Position numbers and translations under genes: made by a program
Assembly (NCBI RefSeq): GCF_900129095.1
Contig: NZ_FQVA01000004.1
Span: 224,974 to 288,973, forward strand
DNA: 64,000 nucleotides
Reading direction: 5' to 3'
Source of the DNA: Microbulbifer donghaiensis
Lineage (GTDB): Bacteria > Pseudomonadota > Gammaproteobacteria > Pseudomonadales > Cellvibrionaceae
The notes under the pieces: generated by a model
What the model saw: the letters and a program-made list of their open reading frames with translations, nothing else
Database searches by the model: none
Told to the model about the DNA's origin: nothing
In this document: in pieces, positions 1 to 7,282 of the stretch
How positions within the stretch are numbered: position 1 is the first letter of the stretch
Layout of the letters: each line of letters starts with the position of its first letter

Positions 1-3
1 AAT

Positions 4-924
4 ATGATCAATCTGCAGGAATGGCGCCGCGCCGGGCGCCTCTTTGAATACCAGGGCTGGCCGGTATTCACGCGCACCGGCGGCAACCCGCAAGGCGAGG
101 CGCTGGTACTGATCCACGGCTTTCCCACCTCCTCGTGGGACTGGAACAAGGTCTGGCCGGAGCTGGCCAGACACTATTCGCTCTACGCCATCGATATGCT
201 CGGCTTTGGCGATTCCGCCAAGCCGCGGGAATTTTCCTATCTGATTGCCGATCAGGCTGAATTGATCGAGACCTGGCTGATGGCGCAGGGTGTCGGCGAA
301 TACCATATTCTGGCGCACGACTACGGTGACACGGTGGCGCAGGAGCTGATGGCCAGGGATCTCGAGCGACTGAATCTCACACGACGGGAAAAGCCGAACC
401 TGCGTATCAAGAGCGTCTGCCTGCTGAATGGGGGCATCTTCCCGGAAACGCACAAGCCGGTGCTGCTGCAGAAATTGCTGCTCTCACCACTCGGCCCGCT
501 GATCGCCAGGCTGACCAGCAAGCGCAAACTCGCCGCGAATCTGCAAAAAATCTGCGGACCCAATTCGCCACCCAGCGCGGAAGATATCGACGGCTTCTGG
601 GCGCTGATCGAACAGAACGACGGCCTGGGGGTGATGCACCGGCTGATTCAGTATATGCCGCAGCGCCGGCAGAACCGCGCCCGTTGGGTGCGCGCCCTGT
701 GCAATGAGTGGATGCCGGTAAAATTGATTGACGGTGTAGTCGATCCCATCTCCGGTGGCCATATGGTGGCGCGGTTCCGGCAGCTGGTACCCAATGCGGA
801 TATTACCGAGTTGCCCGGTATCGGCCATTACCCACAGACCGAGTCCCCCGCACAAGTGCTCAGTGCCTATCTGGCTTTCCGCGCACAGATCGAGGAATCC
901 CAACCCGCACCCCTGGCGACATAG
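4..924 (+). CDS. MEST-like alpha/beta hydrolase
   Basis: A 306-residue alpha/beta-hydrolase with no signal peptide, probably cytoplasmic. The oxyanion-type motif HGFP lies near residues 38-41. The nucleophile elbow reads HDYGD at 105-109, so Asp106 sits where lipases have Ser, as in haloalkane dehalogenases and epoxide hydrolases. The C-terminal GIGHYPQ supplies the likely catalytic His. HDYGDTVAQEL, the later NGGIFPETH and the QYMPQRRQNRARWV stretch closely recall the vertebrate MEST/PEG1 family, so it is a bacterial member of that clade rather than a typical dehalogenase. The substrate cannot be read from sequence. The ATG is only three bases into the window, so its ribosome site and operon context are mostly out of view. 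Confidence 0.85.
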   Translation: MINLQEWRRAGRLFEYQGWPVFTRTGGNPQGEALVLIHGFPTSSWDWNKVWPELARHYSLYAIDMLGFGDSAKPREFSYLIADQAELIETWLMAQGVGEYHILAHDYGDTVAQELMARDLERLNLTRREKPNLRIKSVCLLNGGIFPETHKPVLLQKLLLSPLGPLIARLTSKRKLAANLQKICGPNSPPSAEDIDGFWALIEQNDGLGVMHRLIQYMPQRRQNRARWVRALCNEWMPVKLIDGVVDPISGGHMVARFRQLVPNADITELPGIGHYPQTESPAQVLSAYLAFRAQIEESQPAPLAT

Positions 925-1004
925 TGGCAATTCCCCAAAGCCTTTTCGGGAGATCCGCCCGCAGCCGGAAATAGCACAGGTTTCGGCTGCTGATTCCCCC
1001 CGCG

Positions 1005-1886
1005 TTAACAGCCGAGCTGGGTAATCAAGCCGCTGATCCACGGAGAGGCCTGCGGATACTCATCCATATTCAGGACAAACTCCTGCCCCCTGGCCGCACA
1101 TTGCAGTTGGCAATGATCTCCGTCATCTCGCTTGAGGTCGCGGCTCCAGCGTTCCAGCTTGTTGTGATAACTGAGCGGTGTCCGTCCGGGTTCTGGATAG
1201 AGAAATCCAGGCAGGCGCCAGGCCGTCGGCTTTGGCGAGTCCGGGTGTGTCAGCACAAGCCGCGGGTTAACTCGCGGAAAAGTGCCGGCTCCGGCCAACG
1301 CCCTGGTATTTTCCGCGAGTCTGAACCGCTCGGCGGCGAGATACAGCGTGTTGGCGGCATCTGGACCTATGGCGAAGTGCGGGTGGTAGCGGGCCCAGGA
1401 AAGCGTGTCCGCCGGCAGCGCATCCACTTTCACTATCTGGTCGATGGCGAGCCAGCCCCAGAGAATATGGCGAGCCGGCGCGTTTTTGACAAAGCGCCAG
1501 CGCCCTTCAATCCGCTCTACAAGTCGGAACAGGCCGAAGAACAGAAACAGGTCTCCGGCTCCGACTCCCTGTTTGCGCAGGTGCCCCTGCGCGGCACCGG
1601 TCTGGCCCAGCAACGGCCGCCAGTCTGGTCGGCGCGGCAGCGCATCCGTGTGCATATCCGGATCCAGGTGCGCGCCCATATCGGCGGTGATCTTGCCGCG
1701 CGTCAAATCCTCGACCAGCGCGCCAATGTCGTCGCCGTTGTCGCCGGCACGGTTGATGTCACCGTACTGGATACGGGAGTTGGAGTCGGGAATCGGCAGC
1801 GCGTAGAGACTGCCATCGGGAAAGATAGGGCTGGGACAGCCGCCGGCGGAGGAATCGAAGCCTTTGCGGCTCAATATCAGGCGCAT
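1005..1886 (-). CDS. Nmad3-like (nucleotide modification-associated domain 3) protein
   Basis: A 293-residue protein whose N-terminus (LSRKGFDSSAGGCPSPIFPDG, residues about 4-24, then LPIPDS) matches what I know of the Nmad3 family. That family was predicted from comparative genomics to act with modified nucleotides or DNA. It has no signal peptide or membrane segment. A run rich in Trp, Arg and Asp (ILWGWLAIDQIVKVDALP) lies mid-protein. It stands alone, convergent with the hydrolase upstream in the window, and is not beside phage or DNA-modification genes, which is unusual for this class. The ATG at 1886 was chosen because the conserved motif begins a few residues in. Biochemical activity is not established for this family as far as I know. 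Confidence 0.7.
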   Translation of the reverse strand: MRLILSRKGFDSSAGGCPSPIFPDGSLYALPIPDSNSRIQYGDINRAGDNGDDIGALVEDLTRGKITADMGAHLDPDMHTDALPRRPDWRPLLGQTGAAQGHLRKQGVGAGDLFLFFGLFRLVERIEGRWRFVKNAPARHILWGWLAIDQIVKVDALPADTLSWARYHPHFAIGPDAANTLYLAAERFRLAENTRALAGAGTFPRVNPRLVLTHPDSPKPTAWRLPGFLYPEPGRTPLSYHNKLERWSRDLKRDDGDHCQLQCAARGQEFVLNMDEYPQASPWISGLITQLGC

Positions 1887-2103
1887 TGTTTCGTCTGCTG
1901 CCGCTCACTAAACCGGGAATGAATTCGGAGAGCGCTCATTTTGACTGGAATCGCGCCGGACGCAAACCCCTGCCGCCATGCATTTCAGCGGTGGCCGAAC
2001 GCGTCGAGCCCCTTTTCCTGGTGGCCGGCCTAGACCTGTAGTGCCCGGTCAGCGCAGGGGGCGGCCAGGGGCACCGCTTTCCTGTGCGCGAATTGTGCGG
2101 CAG

Positions 2104-2130
2104 TTGACAACCTGGTGTTGTGGGTATGTT
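2104..2130 (+). promoter_or_regulatory. candidate sigma70 promoter for the lipoprotein pair
   Basis: A perfect TTGACA at 2104-2109 is followed after 15 bases by TATGTT at 2125-2130, about 45 bases before the first lipoprotein start. The spacer is shorter than the ideal 17, so the -10 assignment is tentative. Confidence 0.4.
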
Positions 2131-2174
2131 TAACATAGCCGCCTTACAAATCGGCTTGTCACTGAGGGTTTCTC

Positions 2175-2690
2175 ATGAAATCAACCATTATCTCCGTGGC
2201 TGCAGTTGCCAGCCTGTTACTTTCGGGCTGTGTCAGCCAGCATCCACAGACCGTGGAAGAGTTCCGCCAGGCGGTTCCCGGTGCTTTTATGGCCAAGGTG
2301 GAGACCTACGAAGTGGATCGTCCTTTCTCCGAGGTTTCCGGGTCTTTCGAGAAATACGCCCCCAAATGTCTCGATGTCACGATTGAAACCGAATCGCGGA
2401 CCAACATGAGCTATCAGTATATCGTTACCGATTACAATCCGACGGTGGTCGCGGGCAGGGATATAACCGAGCTGCACCTGCAGAGACATCATGCACAGGG
2501 CGTAATGAATGTCACCAAAGAACCGGAAGGTGGCTATTATCTGCTGGTCGCCGACGCTACACCGGTGGGCAAGAACAACACCCGCATCGATATCTACGGC
2601 CCCTCAAGAGGCTTCGATGTCATCACCAGGGCGATAAAAGGCTGGGCCAGCGGAAAGAATATGGGCTGCCCTGATCTGACCAAGATATAG
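2175..2690 (+). CDS. putative lipoprotein of unknown function
   Basis: A 171-residue protein with a short Lys-containing N-terminus, a hydrophobic stretch and the lipobox LLSGC ending near residue 19, so it should be a lipid-anchored envelope protein. The mature part has two further cysteines, near residues 60 and 166, which could pair. I recognise no domain. The start at 2175 is preceded by a good GAGGG ribosome site. It is followed 12 bases later by a second small lipoprotein gene on the same strand, and the two probably form one transcript. Confidence 0.75.
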   Translation: MKSTIISVAAVASLLLSGCVSQHPQTVEEFRQAVPGAFMAKVETYEVDRPFSEVSGSFEKYAPKCLDVTIETESRTNMSYQYIVTDYNPTVVAGRDITELHLQRHHAQGVMNVTKEPEGGYYLLVADATPVGKNNTRIDIYGPSRGFDVITRAIKGWASGKNMGCPDLTKI

Positions 2691-2702
2691 ACGGTTCCAG
2701 CC

Positions 2703-3185
2703 ATGCATACACGAGCTATCTGGGGCAGACTGGCGCTGGTCCTGCTTGCGGTAACTGCGGTTGCCGCCTGCTCCGGTGTCAGGCCATACGAGAATCCCCG
2801 CGAGCGGAACCTGGCAATCAATGTAGTTACCGACCCCGGTTCGCTGTTCGGCGGTGTCGATGCCGCTGTCGACATATATTCGGTAGACGACAGATGCCAA
2901 CCCGAATACCTGGGCACAGTGGCATTGCAAGATCCGCTGGTACTGGTTGGATTGCCACCCGACAGGTTGAGCTATCTGGTCTTCACCTTTTCCAGTTCCG
3001 CGTACCTCGGCAGTATCAGAGGCTCCGCCGCGTTCGAGGTTCTGATGGCGGCAAAGGCCGGTTATCGCTACGAGGCCGAGGTTCGCTATATCGATGACAT
3101 CTACAATGTCGAGATCCTGGAGAAATCTCCGGGGGCGCGTAGGGGCGTCGAAATTCCGCTGAGAGATCTCGCCAGCTGTAATTAA
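2703..3185 (+). CDS. putative lipoprotein of unknown function
   Basis: A 160-residue protein with an N-terminal hydrophobic segment and lipobox VAAC (Cys about 23). The mature region has Cys residues at about 63 and the penultimate position, which may form a disulfide. No known domain is apparent. It follows the preceding lipoprotein gene by 12 bases and has only a weak ribosome site, so it is probably translated from the same message. The pair may work together in the envelope; this is inference from adjacency only. Confidence 0.7.
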   Translation: MHTRAIWGRLALVLLAVTAVAACSGVRPYENPRERNLAINVVTDPGSLFGGVDAAVDIYSVDDRCQPEYLGTVALQDPLVLVGLPPDRLSYLVFTFSSSAYLGSIRGSAAFEVLMAAKAGYRYEAEVRYIDDIYNVEILEKSPGARRGVEIPLRDLASCN

Positions 3186-3267
3186 CCAATCGAGCCCGCG
3201 CTGCAGCTGGCGGACTCATTCTGGATGCAATGATGGCAGAGCAGGGTTTTTCGCCATACTGCGTTAT

Positions 3268-4071
3268 CTAACAAGGTATCGATGATAAGTGCGGGTCTTC
3301 ACCGAGTATCTGCTGGAAAAGAGTGTTCAGCTGATCCATCTCGACACTCCTGTCGGAGTATTGACTCTTGTAGCCCTCAAGTCGCTCAAGCTCGAGCTCG
3401 ATGAACTGATTCAACCGCTCCACGGGTGGCGCCATCTCCTTTTCCAGGGCCACTTTTTTACGCTCCAGCAGAGCGTGAATATCCTCGAGCACTGCCGGAT
3501 CTTCGAGCAGAGGCAGTAGCCTGTCGAACTCGATTGGTGCCGCCTCACTGTGGCGCTCCAGCCAGCGCACCGCCAACAGCGGTCGCAGAACGTAGAAGTA
3601 TTTTTTCAGCGGCACCAGATCGCCCTTTAGGTAGCCGCGATAGTTGGTCTTTGCCATGCTGCGATAGTGGTGGATTCCCTTTTCCGGGGAGTAGATTGCG
3701 GGCAGCAGGTCGCGAACGGTGCTGGCAAAGTCGCCGCGCTCCAGATAGGTGATCGGCGACTGTACCCATTCCACGAAGGCAGGGTTGGATTTCCAAAACA
3801 GCTTGAGTGCCTTGCGCAGTTCCCAGCCGTTAAGATCTATATCATCGACAATCTCATACTCAATGACATCGCGCCTATCTTCCAGATCCACCGACAGGTA
3901 CCAGTCCTTTGGGTGAACATAGATAAAGCGCACATCGTAATCACTGTTTGGTGATGCGAAGCCCCAGGCGCGACTTCCCGATTCGATGGCAAGCAGGATC
4001 TTTACGTTGTGCTCGCGCTCTGCGGCCTTGAGCCGGTTGAGGATTTCTTGTCTTACTGTTGAATCAATCAT
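3268..4071 (-). CDS. DNA polymerase beta superfamily nucleotidyltransferase (PF10127-type)
   Basis: A 267-residue protein with the nucleotidyltransferase signature GSRAWGF followed by SDYDVRF near residues 31-49. The two Asp residues of SDYD bind metal. The rest matches the family often named predicted nucleotidyltransferase / RNA repair pathway DNA polymerase beta family, including a conserved YRGYLKG-type segment in the helical half. The C-terminal 60 residues are strongly charged and probably helical. No RNA ligase or other repair partner lies next to it, so the substrate is unknown. The ATG at 4071 has AGG about six bases upstream. Confidence 0.8.
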   Translation of the reverse strand: MIDSTVRQEILNRLKAAEREHNVKILLAIESGSRAWGFASPNSDYDVRFIYVHPKDWYLSVDLEDRRDVIEYEIVDDIDLNGWELRKALKLFWKSNPAFVEWVQSPITYLERGDFASTVRDLLPAIYSPEKGIHHYRSMAKTNYRGYLKGDLVPLKKYFYVLRPLLAVRWLERHSEAAPIEFDRLLPLLEDPAVLEDIHALLERKKVALEKEMAPPVERLNQFIELELERLEGYKSQYSDRSVEMDQLNTLFQQILGEDPHLSSIPC

Positions 4072-4349
4072 TGACTACCTAGGAGTGAGGCTGGGATTTC
4101 TTAACGAAATCTTAATAAAATACCAATCCGCGATCAGTGTTGCAGTTCTTGTAGGGACTCGGGGAGATAATCGAGCTGAGGCCGATCCACCCTCTGGACG
4201 ACAGCAGTACATGTTTCCATTCACTTGGACAGCGTCCGTACGATACATATTGATTATTGTTTTACTCTGCAAGTTACGCGGGCGATAGCAAGCCCGCGTC
4301 ACAAGCTTCCATAGGGCTTTTCGTTGCAATAACGACGATTTACTTGAGG

Positions 4350-7058
4350 TTAATTGGCACTTGGTTTCTTCAGTACCCTCTCCATGGCCAGGCACATCTC
4401 GCTCTGCTGCCGCCGATCTTTCAGTACCCGTCCAAGCGCCGGCATCAGTTCATTATGCTGTTTCAGAGTCTGGTCGTACTGCGCGACCTCTTTCTTGCTG
4501 CAGGCAATCGGGAACAGCATCGCATAGGCCTTGTTGTACAGTGTGTCCTGCGTGTCGCTGACCTTGGGCACGGCGGCGAACAGCTGGGTACTCATGTCGC
4601 GGTACAGTTTTAACTGTTCCGGCGGGAAGAGTGCGCTGGCGGCGGCGCGGATCTGGCTCAATTTGTACTGGTCGCGCTTGTTCAGGATATTGTCCAGCCA
4701 CTCTTTCTTTACCTCTAGCGTTGGGCGGATGGCGCGGGCGCTGATGGCGTAGTTGCGGGCGCGGTCGGTGTTGTCCGTCTGCAGTTCTGCCTCAACCAGT
4801 TCGGCGTAGTCGCCGAGCTGGTGGCGGTTCAACAATACGATCAATTGCCAGCGCATATCCTGGTCAACTGGCAGCCCATTGATTTCGAGTTCGCCGGACA
4901 GCAGCTGCGCGGCGTTGTTCAGAGCCTCGTCCGTGTGGGCGAGCTGGGTGAATGTCTCGAACCATGTTTTCTGTGCGTCGCTGCCGGCGGGGGAGCTATT
5001 GATTTTGGCCCAGACGAAATTCTCGATCGCCTCCAGCCGTTCCGTGCGCAATTCACCCGGCACATCGAAGCGGTGTGCGTAGGCACTGGCGGCTTCCAGT
5101 TGGCTGCCAATCAGGCGGATCACATTGATATTGCTCTCGGCACCGGCGTTATTCAGGGCGAAAGTAATCCAGTCATCCAGCGGCCACTTCGCGTCGGTGA
5201 CGCTGTCGAACAGGCTCTGCCACAGCATCAATCGGGTAAAGGAACTCTCGATGGCGGTGATGTGGCGAGTTATCTGTCCGACGGACTTTTCATCCAGGTT
5301 CGTTTTTACGTAGGCCCAGTCTTCGTCATTCAGGTTCAGTATTTGCGGGCAGGGCAGCCCCTTGGCTTCCTTCACCGGAGTTCTGGCGCCGCTGTAGGTG
5401 ACCGGTACCGCGGCTACGCGAGTCATGATGTTGTCCTGCAGGCGGTAGATACCGAGCTGTATCTTCTGCTCGCGCAGAGTCGGGTGCTCCTTCGGTGCCG
5501 TCTGCATGATGGTCAGCTGGGTAATCTTGTCATCGGTGCACATAAAGGTGGCGGAGATGGTGTTTACCCCGGCCTTGTACAGCCAGTTCTGTGTCCACTG
5601 TTCCATGTCTTTGTTGGCGGCTTTGCCCAGGTGCTCCATAAAGTCCTTTAGCTCGGCATTACCGTAGGAAAATTCCGTCAGATAGCTGCTGACGCCCTGG
5701 CGGAAACCCTCCTTGCCCAGATAGTGCGGCAGTTGCTCCAGGACCGAGCCGCCCTTGCCGTATGTGATGCTGTCGAAATTGGAGAAGGCCTCGGCGGTAT
5801 TGGGAACCGGTACTTCGATCGGATGGGTGGTCGGCAGCTGGTCGGCCTGGTAGGCGGACTGTTTTGAACGCAGGTAAAAGTTTTCCCAGACATCGTCGAA
5901 CTCGCTGTTGGTGGCCAATGCGAGGCTGGCCATGTAGGTGGCGAAACTCTCTTTCAGCCACAGGCCATTCCACCATTTCATCGTCACCAGGTCGCCGAAC
6001 CACATATGCGCCATTTCGTGGGCGATAACGTTGGCGAGCTTCTGTCGCTGTGCCTGGGTCTTTTCGCCACGGGAGACATAGGCCTCGTTGAAGGTCACCG
6101 CCGCGACATTTTCCATGGCGCCGATGGTGAAGTCCGGCACGATCAGTTGATCGTACTTGCCGAACGGGTATTCGATGCCGTAGTACTTCTGGAAGAAATC
6201 GAAGGACTGCTGGGTAAAGGTAAACCAGTCCTGCGGTTTCACATTGGGAGCCAGCGTCTTGCGAGCCATCAGGCGCAGCGGAATATCGCCGGCTTTGCTC
6301 TCCCATACCACAAAGGGACCCGCGTGCAGCGGCAGGATATAAGTGGAGAATTTCTTGGTGGCGGGAAAGTGCCAGTGTTTGCGGCCGTCTGCGAGATCCT
6401 CAATATTGTCCTCGCGAGTGGTCGTCACCACTTGCCAGTCCGCCGGCGCCTTTACATCGATGGTATAGCTGGCCTTCAGGTCGGGCTGGTCAAACATCGG
6501 CGCGAAGCGATTGGCTTTGTAGGGTTCGAAGTGAGTATAGAGATAGACGTTGCCGTCCTGGGGATCTTTAAAGCGGTGCAGACCGGAACCGTCCGTGGAA
6601 TAGGGGTGCGTGTAGTCGACGGCGATGCTGTTCGGTCCCAGCTGCAGTTGTTCCGGTGCAATGCGGATGAAGTAGCCATTGTATTCGAACGGGATTTCCT
6701 GGCCGTTTACGCTGACCGACTGCACCTCGCCGCCGGTAAAATCAATCGTCAGCGCCTGCTGCAGCGGCCGCGCGATCTCGGTTTCCGCAATCAACCGGCC
6801 GGAGAAGCTTTCGGATTCGCTGTCCAGGTCCAGGGAAATTTTGTAATCCACATCCGCGATCTGCAGCTTGCGCAGCGCTGCGTAGGCGGCAGTGAGCCCG
6901 GGAACATCGGGGCGCGCGACGCGCGGTACCGCTTCAGTTTTTGCCGGGGCAGCGGTTTCGGTTTCGACAGGCTTGTCTGACGGCGGCGTTTTCGGCCCGC
7001 AGCTGGCAAGTAGCGTTCCACACAGGAGTGTGGCAGCGAATTTCCTGAAGTTCTTCAT
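4350..7058 (-). CDS. M1 family aminopeptidase, lipoprotein (copy 2 of tandem pair)
   Basis: A 902-residue zinc metallopeptidase of the aminopeptidase N type. It has the exopeptidase motif GAMEN near residue 312, the zinc motif HEMAH near 347 and the third ligand Glu in KESFATYMA about 20 residues later. The N-terminus MKNFRKFAATLLCG leads to the lipobox LLASC, so the enzyme is predicted to be lipid-anchored in the envelope, where it would trim peptides. I place the start at 7058: a GGAGA site lies eight bases upstream, whereas the longer frame to 7088 would need a TTG and spoil the signal peptide. A C-terminal ERAP1-like helical domain is present. It lies downstream of a close paralogue, separated by an intrinsic terminator. 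Confidence 0.92.
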   Translation of the reverse strand: MKNFRKFAATLLCGTLLASCGPKTPPSDKPVETETAAPAKTEAVPRVARPDVPGLTAAYAALRKLQIADVDYKISLDLDSESESFSGRLIAETEIARPLQQALTIDFTGGEVQSVSVNGQEIPFEYNGYFIRIAPEQLQLGPNSIAVDYTHPYSTDGSGLHRFKDPQDGNVYLYTHFEPYKANRFAPMFDQPDLKASYTIDVKAPADWQVVTTTREDNIEDLADGRKHWHFPATKKFSTYILPLHAGPFVVWESKAGDIPLRLMARKTLAPNVKPQDWFTFTQQSFDFFQKYYGIEYPFGKYDQLIVPDFTIGAMENVAAVTFNEAYVSRGEKTQAQRQKLANVIAHEMAHMWFGDLVTMKWWNGLWLKESFATYMASLALATNSEFDDVWENFYLRSKQSAYQADQLPTTHPIEVPVPNTAEAFSNFDSITYGKGGSVLEQLPHYLGKEGFRQGVSSYLTEFSYGNAELKDFMEHLGKAANKDMEQWTQNWLYKAGVNTISATFMCTDDKITQLTIMQTAPKEHPTLREQKIQLGIYRLQDNIMTRVAAVPVTYSGARTPVKEAKGLPCPQILNLNDEDWAYVKTNLDEKSVGQITRHITAIESSFTRLMLWQSLFDSVTDAKWPLDDWITFALNNAGAESNINVIRLIGSQLEAASAYAHRFDVPGELRTERLEAIENFVWAKINSSPAGSDAQKTWFETFTQLAHTDEALNNAAQLLSGELEINGLPVDQDMRWQLIVLLNRHQLGDYAELVEAELQTDNTDRARNYAISARAIRPTLEVKKEWLDNILNKRDQYKLSQIRAAASALFPPEQLKLYRDMSTQLFAAVPKVSDTQDTLYNKAYAMLFPIACSKKEVAQYDQTLKQHNELMPALGRVLKDRRQQSEMCLAMERVLKKPSAN

Positions 7059-7235
7059 CGAATTCTCCGAGTTGCGGCATTGGCGCAAATAGCTGCGCCG
7101 GCGGCGTATTATTTGCCATGGTTATAACACGGCAACCACCAGTGCGCATGATCACAGGGTCTTGCTGATGAATCCGGCATCTATAAATTTTGATGCTAGC
7201 TTATCGCTGTAGTGTCGGTGAGTCGTCGTGAAAAT

Positions 7236-7267
7236 GAAAAAGGGCCCCGAGGGGCCCTTTCTTTTTT
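7236..7267. terminator. bidirectional intrinsic terminator
   Basis: A perfect 10-bp stem (AAAGGGCCCC pairing with GGGGCCCTTT, 7239-7260) with T-rich tails in both directions. It lies just after the stop of the minus-strand M1 peptidase gene at 7283, so it should separate the two tandem peptidase transcripts. Confidence 0.8.
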
Positions 7268-7282
7268 TACAGCGTGCGGTGA

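Noticed and set aside
1101..1922. 273-codon plus-strand open frame
   Set aside because: Antisense to the Nmad3-like gene, whose N-terminal family motif is clear.
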